In this document: piece by piece, positions 25,460 through 33,801 of the stretch | Layout of the letters: every line of letters starts with the position of its first letter | How positions within the stretch are numbered: position 1 is the stretch's first letter | Source: Sporolactobacillus sp. THM19-2 | GTDB lineage: Bacteria; Bacillota; Bacilli; Bacillales; Sporolactobacillaceae | NCBI RefSeq assembly: GCF_004153195.1 | Contig: NZ_SEMC01000002.1 | Location: 186,001-250,000, forward strand | Length of the DNA stretch: 64,000 nt | Reading direction: 5' to 3' | Made by a program: the position numbers and the translations under genes | The notes under the pieces: model-generated | Told to the model about the DNA's origin: nothing | What the model saw: only the letters and a program-made list of their open reading frames with translations | The model's database searches: none

Positions 25460-26104
25460 CTATCCATTATGCGGCGTCACGCGTATCAATTTTCCCTGGA
25501 CGACCAGCCATCTGTCGGTTTGCGTTGTCCGGTCACAGGTGATCAGTGTCATTCTCTTCTCCCGAGTCTCATGGATCACCTTCACCTTCGATTCCTCGTC
25601 AGAAATCGTACGATGCGACGTGACTTTATACACATAGTCATTTTTCAGATCGGTCATCACGACCAGTGCTCCATTTTTTATCTGGAGCAGCGGACCGAAA
25701 AGCAGGCTTTGCCGACGCATATGGTGCCCGGCCAGGGGATAGTTACCTTCACCCATCTTCTGATCAGGCCGCATCGTTGTCGCCCCGACGAGCAGATTGG
25801 TACTGGTTGTCCCTTTTAAAATCGGCAAATTGATTCCGACACTGTCGACCCGAATCTGACCAATAACTGCTTTGGAGTTGGCGTTCATCCCCGCTTTAAC
25901 CGTTTCATAAAAAGTCGGATGCTGAATTTTGCTGAAGTCAAAGCTGGCATCCCGCTGATTATTTTTATTTAACTGATCAGCCGACATCTGTTCTGCATCA
26001 AAATAGGAGGACAGGATGCTGATTAACCCCACTTTCAGAAATGGAGAAGTGATCAGAAGACCACCGGCTACGATTAATATAATAATGAAGAACCTTCGCC
26101 ACAT
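25460..26104 (-). CDS. srtA: Class A sortase
   Basis: 214 residues: an N-terminal membrane helix (RRFFIIILIVAGGLLITSPFL) and a sortase beta-barrel. The catalytic residues are His127 (NYPLAGHHM), Cys190 (MTLITCD) and Arg198 (QTDRWLVVQG). Sortase A links LPxTG proteins to peptidoglycan. No LPxTG substrate is in the window; the WxL proteins at 2-5 kb do not need it. Of three stacked start codons the ATG at 26104 has the best spacing to GGCGGG. A terminator-like hairpin ends only about 20 bases upstream, so expression may depend on read-through. Confidence 0.93.
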   Translation of the reverse strand: MWRRFFIIILIVAGGLLITSPFLKVGLISILSSYFDAEQMSADQLNKNNQRDASFDFSKIQHPTFYETVKAGMNANSKAVIGQIRVDSVGINLPILKGTTSTNLLVGATTMRPDQKMGEGNYPLAGHHMRRQSLLFGPLLQIKNGALVVMTDLKNDYVYKVTSHRTISDEESKVKVIHETREKRMTLITCDRTTQTDRWLVVQGKLIRVTPHNG

Positions 26105-26116
26105 CATCAACCCGCC

Positions 26117-26158
26117 TTTTAAAAAAGCCCCTGATCAAATCTTACCATGATCAGGGGC
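26117..26158 (-). terminator. Strong hairpin with T-run between helD and sortase
   Basis: GCCCCTGATCA and TGATCAGGGGC form a perfect 11-bp stem on the minus strand (26158-26148 and 26137-26127), followed by six Ts. It can end helD transcription, but it also lies directly before the sortase ribosome site. Confidence 0.9.
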
Positions 26159-26170
26159 CAAATGTTATTT

Positions 26171-26199
26171 ATTATGAGGAATGGATTCGTTTTTGTCCG
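26171..26199 (-). promoter_or_regulatory. Possible sortase promoter upstream of the hairpin
   Basis: On the minus strand CGGACA (26199-26194), a 17-base spacer and CATAAT (26176-26171). A transcript from it would begin about 10 bases before the terminator hairpin, which would then act as an attenuator. The -35 has two mismatches. Confidence 0.4.
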
Positions 26200-26280
26200 T
26201 TCTTTCTCTTTATTCCTGAGTACATCGCCCGGGCTCCGCCAATCAGGGATAGAGCAACCCCAGTCCGCCCGGCCGGCCGC

Positions 26281-28611
26281 TTACTCCCGAATAATCCGGC
26301 GGACAAAATGTTCCTCAGAGACATGGCTCAAAAACGGCGTCTCTCTCCCTGAACACAGCAGGACCAGCTCATGCATCGCCCGGGTGCAGGCGGTATAGAA
26401 AACGGTCCGCTCATTTTCCCGGTGAAAATTCTCCGCTGATGCATCATAAATGATCGCCGCGTCAAACTCGATGCCTTTTGCAAGATAAGCCGGAATGATA
26501 ATGAACCCCTTCTCAAACTGATAGGTCGCCTGAGTGACCAGCCGGACATCGGTCCGAGGTTCAAGCAGATCATAAGCTTCGCGGCATTCCTTCATCGTCT
26601 TGCCGATCAGGGCAATACTTTCAAACCCTTCTGCCCGCAAAGCATCAATTTTCCTGAGCACCGTTTCCCTCTTAAGGTGTTCAGGAAGCCGAATCAGTTC
26701 CGGAAGCTTTCCACTCCGCTCAAATGGTTCGATTCGTTCACCGCCCGGAACAATATCACGGGCAAATTCCATAATTTCTTTTGTCGAACGGTAACTGCGC
26801 AGAAGCTTCAGCTTTCGCACTTCCTCTGCAGGATACAGCTTCTCCGATAACATCGTTTCTCCCGCAAAGCTCTGGGTATAAACTGCCTGATTCATATCGC
26901 CGAGAATGGTCATACTGGCGTGCGGGAAGGCCGCCTGCAGATAAGCGAGCTGAACAGGTGAGTAGTCCTGCGCCTCATCAATGATCAGATGTCGGATCTC
27001 ATGATTACCCTTTCGTCCCTGTACTTTTTCCTTCAGATACAGGTAAGGTACAGCATCTTCCCACGGGCAGTCGCCCTCCTCAAAACGCATCCTCGTCTGG
27101 CGGCAGATCTCCTTCCAGTGTTCAGGAACACGCCCCTTTTCCTGCTTTCGATAGAAAATTTCTGAATAGATCTTCTGGCTGTTCACAAAATCCAGCCGTT
27201 TTACCCATCTGCGGATGGGTTTAATTCGCCGGTTCATAACGATTTTGCGCAGCATCGCTTCTTCACGGTCATAGTCGTCAAATGTATCCTCACTAAACTG
27301 CTTCTTCTGCTGCAGTTTCTCAAAGACTTGTGCATAATCCGCTTTATCCAGTAATCCGCCTTCTTCAAGGACCCAGTCTTTTCTGCGCTCTTTTTTAGCG
27401 AAGACATTAACCCGGCGAAGCAGCCAGTCCCGTACATCTTCAAGACGGTTTAAGATTGCCGTATCATGCGGCAGAGCGTAAAAATAGCGCCGGATGTCCT
27501 CTCCGGAAACAATCACCTGATTGCGAAACATGACATCGCGGAAAATCATTCCATCGCTTTTGAGTGTTTCCAGCCACTGATCAATCAGCGCCGTGTAAGC
27601 CGGTGAGGCTTTAAAGCGAATACCCTCCGTCTTGACGCGGCTCGCCTGACCGTCTTCCATTGTCATACAGGACTCCGTCTGGTCAAATGGATTTTCCATC
27701 TGCAGATCGCGTCCGATCCGATCCTGAATAAAATCTTTGAACGTGGTCTGTACCACATTTTCTTCTCCGAGTTCAGGGAGTACATTGGAAATAAAGCTCG
27801 TAAAAAGCGGATTAGGTGAAAATAATAGCATGTTATCGGAACGCAGCGTTTTACGGTTACGGTACAGAAGGAAAGCAACCCTTTGCAGTGCAGCCGATGT
27901 TTTTCCGCTTCCCGCTGCGCCCTGGACGATCAGATAACGATCCTGTTCATTGCGTATGATCTGATTCTGCTCTTTCTGTATCGTCGCCACAATCGTCTTC
28001 ATATGGGAGGAGGCGCGACTGCCGAGCAGTGTCTGAAGCAGCGTATCGCCAATCGTCAGGCCAGTATCAAACATCCCTTTGATCCGGCCATTATGAATAA
28101 TAAACTGACGCTTCAGTTCCATCTTTCCTTTGATTTCACCATCAAGCGACTGATAGTGAGCCGGACCCGGCGCATAATCATAATACATACTGGATATTGG
28201 CGCCCGCCAGTCATAAATCAGAAAGTCCTCATCACGTCCATCCATGAGCGACCCCATACCGATATACAGGGATTCTGTCTTTTCTTCACCTTCTTCATGA
28301 AAATCGATCCTTCCGAAGTAGGGAGATTCCTGGAGCCGGTATAACGTCTTCAGCTGGCGGGTCATCTGACCGTGGCGTCGTTCACGTTCTGACAGCAGCT
28401 CGGCCTGCTGCTTGATGCTGGCCTGCGTTTCATACACATCATCTGTTTCATCCAGATTGACCGTGACATCTTCAAAAAAATTCTTCCGGATATCAACAAT
28501 CCCGTGGGTAACCTGTTCTTTGTTTCCAGTGATTTTTGAAATCTTCTCTCCGATGACGTCGCGCACTTCATTGACCCGGTTCTGTTCTCTTTTCTGCTCA
28601 TCCTGCCCCAT
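26281..28611 (-). CDS. helD: RNA polymerase recycling helicase HelD
   Basis: 776 residues, UvrD/Rep-like. The N-terminal coiled coil (residues about 1-100, highly charged) is the arm that enters the secondary channel of RNA polymerase. Walker A is VQGAAGSGKTSAALQRVAFLLYR, and later motifs are LIIDEAQDYSPVQLAYL, LGDMNQAVYTQ, LLRSYRSTKEI and the C-terminal VFYTACTRAMHEL. HelD binds RNA polymerase and removes stalled complexes from DNA; in some species this gives rifampicin tolerance. The ATG at 28611 follows AGAGGTG by seven bases. Confidence 0.92.
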   Translation of the reverse strand: MGQDEQKREQNRVNEVRDVIGEKISKITGNKEQVTHGIVDIRKNFFEDVTVNLDETDDVYETQASIKQQAELLSERERRHGQMTRQLKTLYRLQESPYFGRIDFHEEGEEKTESLYIGMGSLMDGRDEDFLIYDWRAPISSMYYDYAPGPAHYQSLDGEIKGKMELKRQFIIHNGRIKGMFDTGLTIGDTLLQTLLGSRASSHMKTIVATIQKEQNQIIRNEQDRYLIVQGAAGSGKTSAALQRVAFLLYRNRKTLRSDNMLLFSPNPLFTSFISNVLPELGEENVVQTTFKDFIQDRIGRDLQMENPFDQTESCMTMEDGQASRVKTEGIRFKASPAYTALIDQWLETLKSDGMIFRDVMFRNQVIVSGEDIRRYFYALPHDTAILNRLEDVRDWLLRRVNVFAKKERRKDWVLEEGGLLDKADYAQVFEKLQQKKQFSEDTFDDYDREEAMLRKIVMNRRIKPIRRWVKRLDFVNSQKIYSEIFYRKQEKGRVPEHWKEICRQTRMRFEEGDCPWEDAVPYLYLKEKVQGRKGNHEIRHLIIDEAQDYSPVQLAYLQAAFPHASMTILGDMNQAVYTQSFAGETMLSEKLYPAEEVRKLKLLRSYRSTKEIMEFARDIVPGGERIEPFERSGKLPELIRLPEHLKRETVLRKIDALRAEGFESIALIGKTMKECREAYDLLEPRTDVRLVTQATYQFEKGFIIIPAYLAKGIEFDAAIIYDASAENFHRENERTVFYTACTRAMHELVLLCSGRETPFLSHVSEEHFVRRIIRE

Positions 28612-29055
28612 TTCATGACACCTCTTTATTATATATATCATCTTCTGTTTTTTTATTTTCTACTTGACATATTAATGTATTTGTGTTATGTTAAAAATTG
28701 GTCTGGCTAATCGATCAGTTAACTTTCAATTTTTTTCACTATAACACGATCAGCCGGAACTTTCAACGCATTCAGGTCCGCACACCCCGAAGAAGGGGCA
28801 GAATCATACTTTAACAGCATGATTATCATAATAAAGATACATTTTACAGGAAACGTAAAATGAGCTACTCTAGAATCAGACACAATTGAGATACATTTAT
28901 TTGACCCTCAAACGCTTAATCAAACGATGAATACTTGACTTCACAAAAATTTTAAATAAAGGATATTGCCTGAGGCATTGCCTTTGGCTCATACTATGAT
29001 TAACAGATCATGTCTGTTCGATACGGATGATGACTGACAGAAAGGGGAGCGCCAA
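28612..29055. other. Gene-free region between helD and the small unknown gene
   Basis: A plus-strand promoter-like TTGACA (28664-28669), 17 bases, TATGTT (28687-28692) lies far (about 360 bases) upstream of the gene at 29056. AGATACATTT occurs twice (near 28826 and 28890). No gene or RNA family is recognised. Confidence 0.35.
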
Positions 29056-29445
29056 ATGAAAACAATCAGCAGTATACAGGAGCTCAGAGATGCTGAGGTC
29101 GACGTTGACAAGTTTAAGGATCATTATCCTAATACGTACTACCGTCTGCTCCATCTGGTGAATTTCACCCGCCAGCTGCAGTTTAAATACGAATATCTTT
29201 GTGGCCTGATTCGGGGTAATGACCAATACGCCGAGCATTTTGCCCCTCACTTTGTTCAGCGATCGATCATTGATCTATATAAAAGTGAAATTGAAAAAAT
29301 CCACAAACACCCTGAAGGACTTGCGGCACTCGAAAAAGTGATGGATGCCCATCGTGAGATTGGCTACGAAAACTTCTGTTTGCTCGTACGGGGAAAGACG
29401 CCTGAAGAGATCAAAGGCCTTTACGGAATCAGAAGATATGTATAA
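29056..29445 (+). CDS. Small helical protein of unknown function
   Basis: 129 residues, ATG with a GGGGAG site. Soluble, largely helical and charged, for example LRDAEVDVDKFKDHYPNTYYRLLHLVNFTRQLQFKYEYLCGLIRG. No signal peptide, helix pair or catalytic motif is visible. I do not recognise the family. It is monocistronic with a hairpin downstream and divergent from helD. The good ribosome site and terminator make it a likely real gene. Confidence 0.7.
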   Translation: MKTISSIQELRDAEVDVDKFKDHYPNTYYRLLHLVNFTRQLQFKYEYLCGLIRGNDQYAEHFAPHFVQRSIIDLYKSEIEKIHKHPEGLAALEKVMDAHREIGYENFCLLVRGKTPEEIKGLYGIRRYV

Positions 29446-29467
29446 TCGTATAATCAATAGAACCCTT

Positions 29468-29490
29468 CGATGGAGGGCTTCTTTTTTTCT
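29468..29490 (+). terminator. Hairpin with T-run after the small unknown gene
   Basis: GAACCCT-tcgatgg-AGGGCTTC followed by seven Ts. The stem has one bulge. Confidence 0.65.
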
Positions 29491-29503
29491 AAGATAAGCC
29501 CTG

Positions 29504-29833
29504 TCATTCCATTTCAAAATATAACGGATAATGAAGGGCACATCCAGGATTAAATGCGGCTCCGCAGGAAGGACAATGTGCCTGACAGCCCAGATACTCG
29601 CGGATCGTCATCTCGTATTTACAGGAGCCGCACATGACGGCATGTTGATCAAACGACTCAGGCGGCCAGGGCTGCGCTTTATGACCCGCCAGTTCCTCAT
29701 GGCACGAGTAACATGAATAATATTCACCACAGCATTTGAATTTAATGGCCACAATATCGAGCAGTGAATGATAATGCCTGCAGCGTGTTTCGTTGTCTGT
29801 GTTCACCCCATGGACCTGAATCTGTTCAGCCAA
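29504..29833 (-). CDS. CHY zinc-finger protein
   Basis: 109 residues with the CHY-type pattern of Cys and His: ETRCRHYHSLLDIVAIKFKCCGEYYSCYSCHEELAGH, then VMCGSCKYEMTIREYLGC and CPSCGAAFN. These should bind three zinc ions. In eukaryotes CHY fingers occur in ubiquitin ligases; the bacterial stand-alone proteins are uncharacterised. The start is a TTG, as no ATG is available upstream of the conserved region; GGCGG lies just before it. Confidence 0.85.
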   Translation of the reverse strand: MAEQIQVHGVNTDNETRCRHYHSLLDIVAIKFKCCGEYYSCYSCHEELAGHKAQPWPPESFDQHAVMCGSCKYEMTIREYLGCQAHCPSCGAAFNPGCALHYPLYFEME

Positions 29834-29892
29834 ACCGCCCGCTTCCTTTCCCGGGTTTTCACCCTATATTATTGTAACGCAAACAGCAAAAA

Positions 29893-29924
29893 AGCGGGAC
29901 ACCCATCCGGGCACCCCACTTTTT
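29893..29924 (-). terminator. Intrinsic terminator after cstA
   Basis: On the minus strand GTGGG...CCCGC with an inner GTGCCC/GGGTGT stem, followed by six Ts. It lies just downstream of the cstA stop. Confidence 0.8.
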
Positions 29925-29935
29925 TCTCTTCTTTT

Positions 29936-31732
29936 TCAGCCGGCCGTTGCTTTATCTGCCTGAAGGCGCGGCCCACGCCACATCTCCAGCCATTTTTTTA
30001 CCGCTGTAATCATGATCACAAGTCCGAGAATGAGCATGATGATTGACAGTACCGCATTGAGTACGTTGAATCCGGCCGCCTCGGGATTTAGATAAACATT
30101 GGTGATCATCCAGTAGCCGGCTACGTTAACCGTGACATACAGATAAGCGAGCGGAATCAGACAGGTCAGCATATAGCGCCGTTTCGTTGCAATTTTCAGG
30201 ACGAATGTGCCGCCGACAATCAGACCGATTGAGGCCATCAGCTGATTGGATACGCCGAACAGGACCCAGATCGACCCGATATCTCCCGAATAGACCAGAT
30301 AACCCCAGAAAAGACAAGCGAGCAAACTGGCAAAAATGGAGCCCGGAAGCCAGTTCACATTTTTCAGTGGTTTATAAAATTCACCGAAGAAGTCCTGAAT
30401 CAGATAACGTGCTACACGCGTTCCCGCATCGATGGCAGTAAGAATAAATACGGCCTCGAACAGAATCACAAACTGGAAGAAGTATGGCGCAAGATGACTG
30501 AACCACTGAATACTGGTAAAAATATAGGTCATACCGACAGCAAGCGTGACTGCGCCGCCGGTACGCCCCTCCAGCGCGAGACCAATCTCCTGATTCAGCT
30601 GCGGAAGGTTGACCACATTCATGCCCAGTGATTGGAATACCTCAGGCGCTGAATTGATGGCGAAATAGTCTGCAGGATGCAAGGCGGTCGCAGCAATCAA
30701 AGCCATGACACCTACCAGACATTCAACCAGCATAGCACCAAAACCGACCATTTTGATATCCGTCCAGCGATCAAGCATCTTTGGCGTGGTTCCGGAACTG
30801 ATGAAGGCGTGAAATCCGGAAATCGCACCACATGCGATCGTGATCGAAATAAACGGCCAGACAGGACCGCCGATGACCGGACCGCCACCTCCGGTAAATT
30901 CAGTCAGGGCAGGCATGCGGATGAGCGGATTAATCATAAAAACACCGATAATAAGTGCAGCAAACACACCAATTTTCATAAATGAGCTTAAATAATCACG
31001 CGGAGTAAGAAGCAGCCAGACCGGGAGTGCCGCAGCGAAAAAGGCGTACACCGGCAGAATAATGGACAGCGTCTGCGTGTCCAGTGTCAGGAAATGCCCG
31101 AGTGCTGTGTCCTGAATATATGGTCCGACAAAAACGGCAAGCATAATTAGAAGAAAGCCGACCGTTGATGCGATCTTCAGATTACCCGTTTTTCGATAAT
31201 AAAGACCGACGCCCATCGCGATCGGGATGGTCATGGCGACAGTGAACGTCCCCCATGGATTACGAGTCAGGGCATTCAATACAACCATGGACAGACCGGC
31301 CATCGTGATCGTGATGATGAACAGCATCGCCAGTCCCGTACAAAACCCGGCGACAGGACCCATTTCCGTTTTCGCCACTTTCGACAGCGATTTCCCCTGA
31401 TGGCGCATCGAAGCGTACAAAACAACCATGTCGTGCACCGCACCGCCGATCACTGCTCCGATCAGCAGCCATAACAGTCCCGGCAGATAACCGAACTGAG
31501 CGGCCAGAACCGGTCCAACAAGAGGACCCGCTGCCGCAATAGCCGCAAAGTGATGCCCGAAGACAACCCAGCGGTTGGTGGGCACATAGTCTTTACCGTC
31601 CGCAAGGGCATGTGCCGGCGTCATGGTCCTGTCGTTCAGGCGCAGGACTCTGTTTGCCATAAACACCCCATACAGACGATAAGCGATTGCCAGAATACAG
31701 ATCGATCCAATAACGATAGTTATCGCATTCAT
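29936..31732 (-). CDS. cstA: Carbon starvation protein CstA, peptide/pyruvate transporter
   Basis: 598 residues with about 16 helices. Family motifs are YVPTNRWVVFGHHFAAIAAAGPLVGPVLAAQFGYLPG, GGAVHDMVVLYASMRHQGKSL and the later ISSGTTPKMLDRWTD. CstA proteins import peptides in E. coli, and paralogues (BtsT) import pyruvate. The ATG at 31732 has an AGGAGAG site. The upstream region holds a good cre box and a pair of palindromes, suggesting control by CcpA and by a second regulator, which fits a starvation-induced gene. Confidence 0.93.
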   Translation of the reverse strand: MNAITIVIGSICILAIAYRLYGVFMANRVLRLNDRTMTPAHALADGKDYVPTNRWVVFGHHFAAIAAAGPLVGPVLAAQFGYLPGLLWLLIGAVIGGAVHDMVVLYASMRHQGKSLSKVAKTEMGPVAGFCTGLAMLFIITITMAGLSMVVLNALTRNPWGTFTVAMTIPIAMGVGLYYRKTGNLKIASTVGFLLIMLAVFVGPYIQDTALGHFLTLDTQTLSIILPVYAFFAAALPVWLLLTPRDYLSSFMKIGVFAALIIGVFMINPLIRMPALTEFTGGGGPVIGGPVWPFISITIACGAISGFHAFISSGTTPKMLDRWTDIKMVGFGAMLVECLVGVMALIAATALHPADYFAINSAPEVFQSLGMNVVNLPQLNQEIGLALEGRTGGAVTLAVGMTYIFTSIQWFSHLAPYFFQFVILFEAVFILTAIDAGTRVARYLIQDFFGEFYKPLKNVNWLPGSIFASLLACLFWGYLVYSGDIGSIWVLFGVSNQLMASIGLIVGGTFVLKIATKRRYMLTCLIPLAYLYVTVNVAGYWMITNVYLNPEAAGFNVLNAVLSIIMLILGLVIMITAVKKWLEMWRGPRLQADKATAG

Positions 31733-31978
31733 TGACTCTCCTCTTTTCTTTTGGCTCTGCTTTGAATGATTGAGTACGTGCTGATCAGTTGCAGGTGTTG
31801 TTCTCCACTGATATCCCTGAATATCATCATTTAAAGGAGCAGAGCTTTTTCATTTTACTTTTCAGAAAGTATAAAGTTTTAAATAAAAAACATTAGAAAA
31901 ATGAAGCTTCCGGCGGCGTCTGCGACTTGCCAGTACACAGGCTTTTCTTCATCATTACAGTAAGATCCGCCGGGACAT

Positions 31979-32008
31979 GTTATATAACTATTTAATTTGT
32001 TATATAAC
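31979..32008. promoter_or_regulatory. Twin GTTATATAAC palindromes upstream of cstA
   Basis: GTTATATAAC occurs at 31979-31988 and again at 31999-32008, exactly 20 bases apart or two DNA turns. Both are perfect palindromes. This is the layout of a two-dimer operator. The regulator is not identified. Confidence 0.65.
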
Positions 32009-32118
32009 AGTTCCTGTATGCATTCAGCGGCACCCCTCCCCTGTATGGCGTCATGTCTTCATTATTCGTTAAGCAAACTGTTCCATTTGTCACACTTATG
32101 TCACATTTATTATTTTAT

Positions 32119-32134
32119 CATGTATACGCTTTCA
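32119..32134 (-). promoter_or_regulatory. cre (CcpA) box upstream of cstA
   Basis: TGAAAGCGTATACAT on the minus strand fits the CcpA consensus at every position except the first W. It is followed by GATAAAAT, a possible -10 element. About 390 bases separate it from the cstA start, implying a long leader. Confidence 0.6.
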
Positions 32135-32221
32135 CTTGCATCTTTTAAATGATGTATTTAAGTTATGGCACCCTGTTGAATGTATGATGTCAGAAGTATA
32201 AGCATCAGAAATCCGGACGTA

Positions 32222-32257
32222 AAAAACCGTCTCCGATTTGTTACAGGGACGGTTATT
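32222..32257 (-). terminator. Intrinsic terminator after ybaK
   Basis: On the minus strand AACCGTC (about 32254-32248) pairs with GACGGTT (about 32234-32228), followed by a T-run. Confidence 0.8.
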
Positions 32258-32311
32258 CTCGCGGGCCTATCGCCCATTCATCGGCAAAACAGATAGCCGG
32301 ATACACTTCAC

Positions 32312-32803
32312 TTATTCACTTTTAACAATATGATGGTATGAACCATGGGTGGCTTTCAAAAGATCAGCCGGCAGAAGGATGATCTGCGTCCCTTTTTTTC
32401 CGCCGCTGACGGCAATATGATCCATGGCTTCGGCGGAAGCGTCAATAATGGTCGGATAGGCTTTTTTCATACCGACCGGTGAACAGCCGCCGCGGACATA
32501 GCCTGTATACTTTTCAATATCCTTCACATGAATCATTTCAATCTTCTTTTCACCAACACTCACAGCCGCTTTCTTCAGATCCAGTTCAGCTGCTACGGGA
32601 ACGACAAAGACATACAGCTCACCGCTGTGCCCCTGAGTGACCAGTGTCTTATAGACATTTTTCGGGTCCTCTCCGCATTTTTTCGCAACTGAAATACCAT
32701 CGATCAAACCATCACTGATATCATAGGTTTCAATACGATAGTCAATGTGTTCGGTATCTAACAGGCGCATAGCATTCGTTTTTTTGGTTCTTTTTTTTGC
32801 CAT
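32312..32803 (-). CDS. ybaK: Cys-tRNA(Pro)/Cys-tRNA(Cys) deacylase YbaK
   Basis: 163-residue YbaK/EbsC-family protein. It opens KKTNAMRLLDTEHIDYRIETYD and has VYKTLVTQGHSGELYVFVVPVAAELDLKKAA, where the Lys of VYKTLV is the conserved functional residue, followed by GYVRGGCSPVGMKKAYPTIID. It removes cysteine wrongly attached to tRNA(Pro) by prolyl-tRNA synthetase. Monocistronic with its own terminator. Confidence 0.93.
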   Translation of the reverse strand: MAKKRTKKTNAMRLLDTEHIDYRIETYDISDGLIDGISVAKKCGEDPKNVYKTLVTQGHSGELYVFVVPVAAELDLKKAAVSVGEKKIEMIHVKDIEKYTGYVRGGCSPVGMKKAYPTIIDASAEAMDHIAVSGGKKGTQIILLPADLLKATHGSYHHIVKSE

Positions 32804-33268
32804 GTTTTAAGCCTCTCTTTCTTTAGCCCGACCTCAACCCGGGGTAGTGATCGATCCCATTTTCTCTATACGTATTATCATAGCACATCCGGCAAATCCA
32901 CCACAGATTCATGCAAATGGAGCCTTTTACGATGTTGATTTTTTTCGTCACGCTAATCTAAGCGGCGCAGCTTTTCCAGATGGTCTACTATTTGCCTTCT
33001 GATTCGGTGGGATTTTTTCATGATTTTTACAGTGAACCGCAAATGGGCTGAAAAAAGGCAGACGAGTCCCCGGTTTTTTAAATAGCTGATGCGCCAGGGT
33101 TAGCCGCATGTGAATCACTTTTCAGACGGTAACCCCTTTTTATTTTTTCCGGTTGCTTTTCTTTGATACGTCCCAGGGTCATCGCCAGCATCATGCAGAG
33201 AGCGAGCCCTGCAGCGGATATACCTTTTTTTCGTCACTCACTAACGATACGGTTCACCGTGACGCGGC
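32804..33268. other. Gene-free region downstream of the repeat cluster
   Basis: No supported gene. On the minus strand a frame around 33080-33225 reads AAGLALCMMLAMTLGRIKEKQPEKI, which resembles the end of a membrane protein, but it has no start codon or ribosome site and is at most a relic. Confidence 0.3.
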
Positions 33269-33475
33269 AAATAGTAAAATAAGCGGAGATCTTTCGGTTA
33301 GAGGCAGAACGGAAATCTTTCCGGGGGTATATAAGGGAAGGTTTTCCGCTTATGCCAGGCAAAAAGCTCCATTTTCCCGTTTTTTCAGTCAACAGGCGGA
33401 ATCTCTCTGCCTATTCCAGCAATTCGTGAATTTAATGACTCAGTAAGCGGAATTTTTCCGCCTATTCATCGGATC
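33269..33475. repeat. Cluster of AAGCGGAA-type quasi-palindromes
   Basis: At least four imperfect palindromes around a consensus like ATAAGCGGAAWTTTCCGCYTAT: ATAAGCGGAGATCTTTCGGTTA, ATAAGGGAAGGTTTTCCGCTTAT, AGGCGGAATCTCTCTGCCTATT (all abbreviated patterns) and TAAGCGGAATTTTTCCGCC. They are spaced 45-70 bases apart. A last half unit is AAAGCGGATCC. The remaining bases to 33660 hold nothing recognised. Confidence 0.75.
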
Positions 33476-33663
33476 AGGTGCTTAGCCGGATCCCCAACCG
33501 ATAAAAGCGGATCCCAGGTCACTTTCCTCCTGTATTTTTCAGATGGGGGGTAAATCGTCTCTGAATTTTGACCTTACGACGGCAGATTCGCCCTCTGTTT
33601 CGGGAAAAAATAATTTCAGAAGGCCTTATCATCCCTTTTGACATCGCAATGAGCGCTAATGGC

Positions 33664-33700
33664 AAAAAAAGGGATGTCCACCATCAGGCAGACATCCCTT
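33664..33700 (-). terminator. Intrinsic terminator after the epimerase gene
   Basis: GGGATGTC and GACATCCC (33698-33691 and 33678-33671 read on the minus strand) form a perfect stem flanked by AA/TT, followed by seven Ts. It lies about 100 bases beyond the stop. Confidence 0.9.
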
Positions 33701-33801
33701 ACCCCCCTATATTCTTCTCTCTGTGTAACAGACTCCGGCATCGCAAAAAGAGAATGATCTGCCACTGGCTTCATCTAGATTTGTCTGCCTTTTACTGCCT
33801 T

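Noticed and set aside
33078-33225. Possible small membrane peptide on the minus strand
   Set aside because: A hydrophobic stretch (AAGLALCMMLAMTLGRI) is readable, but there is no usable start codon or ribosome site and a stop lies just before it.
33269-33475. CRISPR array
   Set aside because: Units are imperfect palindromes of varying sequence without regular spacers or nearby cas genes.
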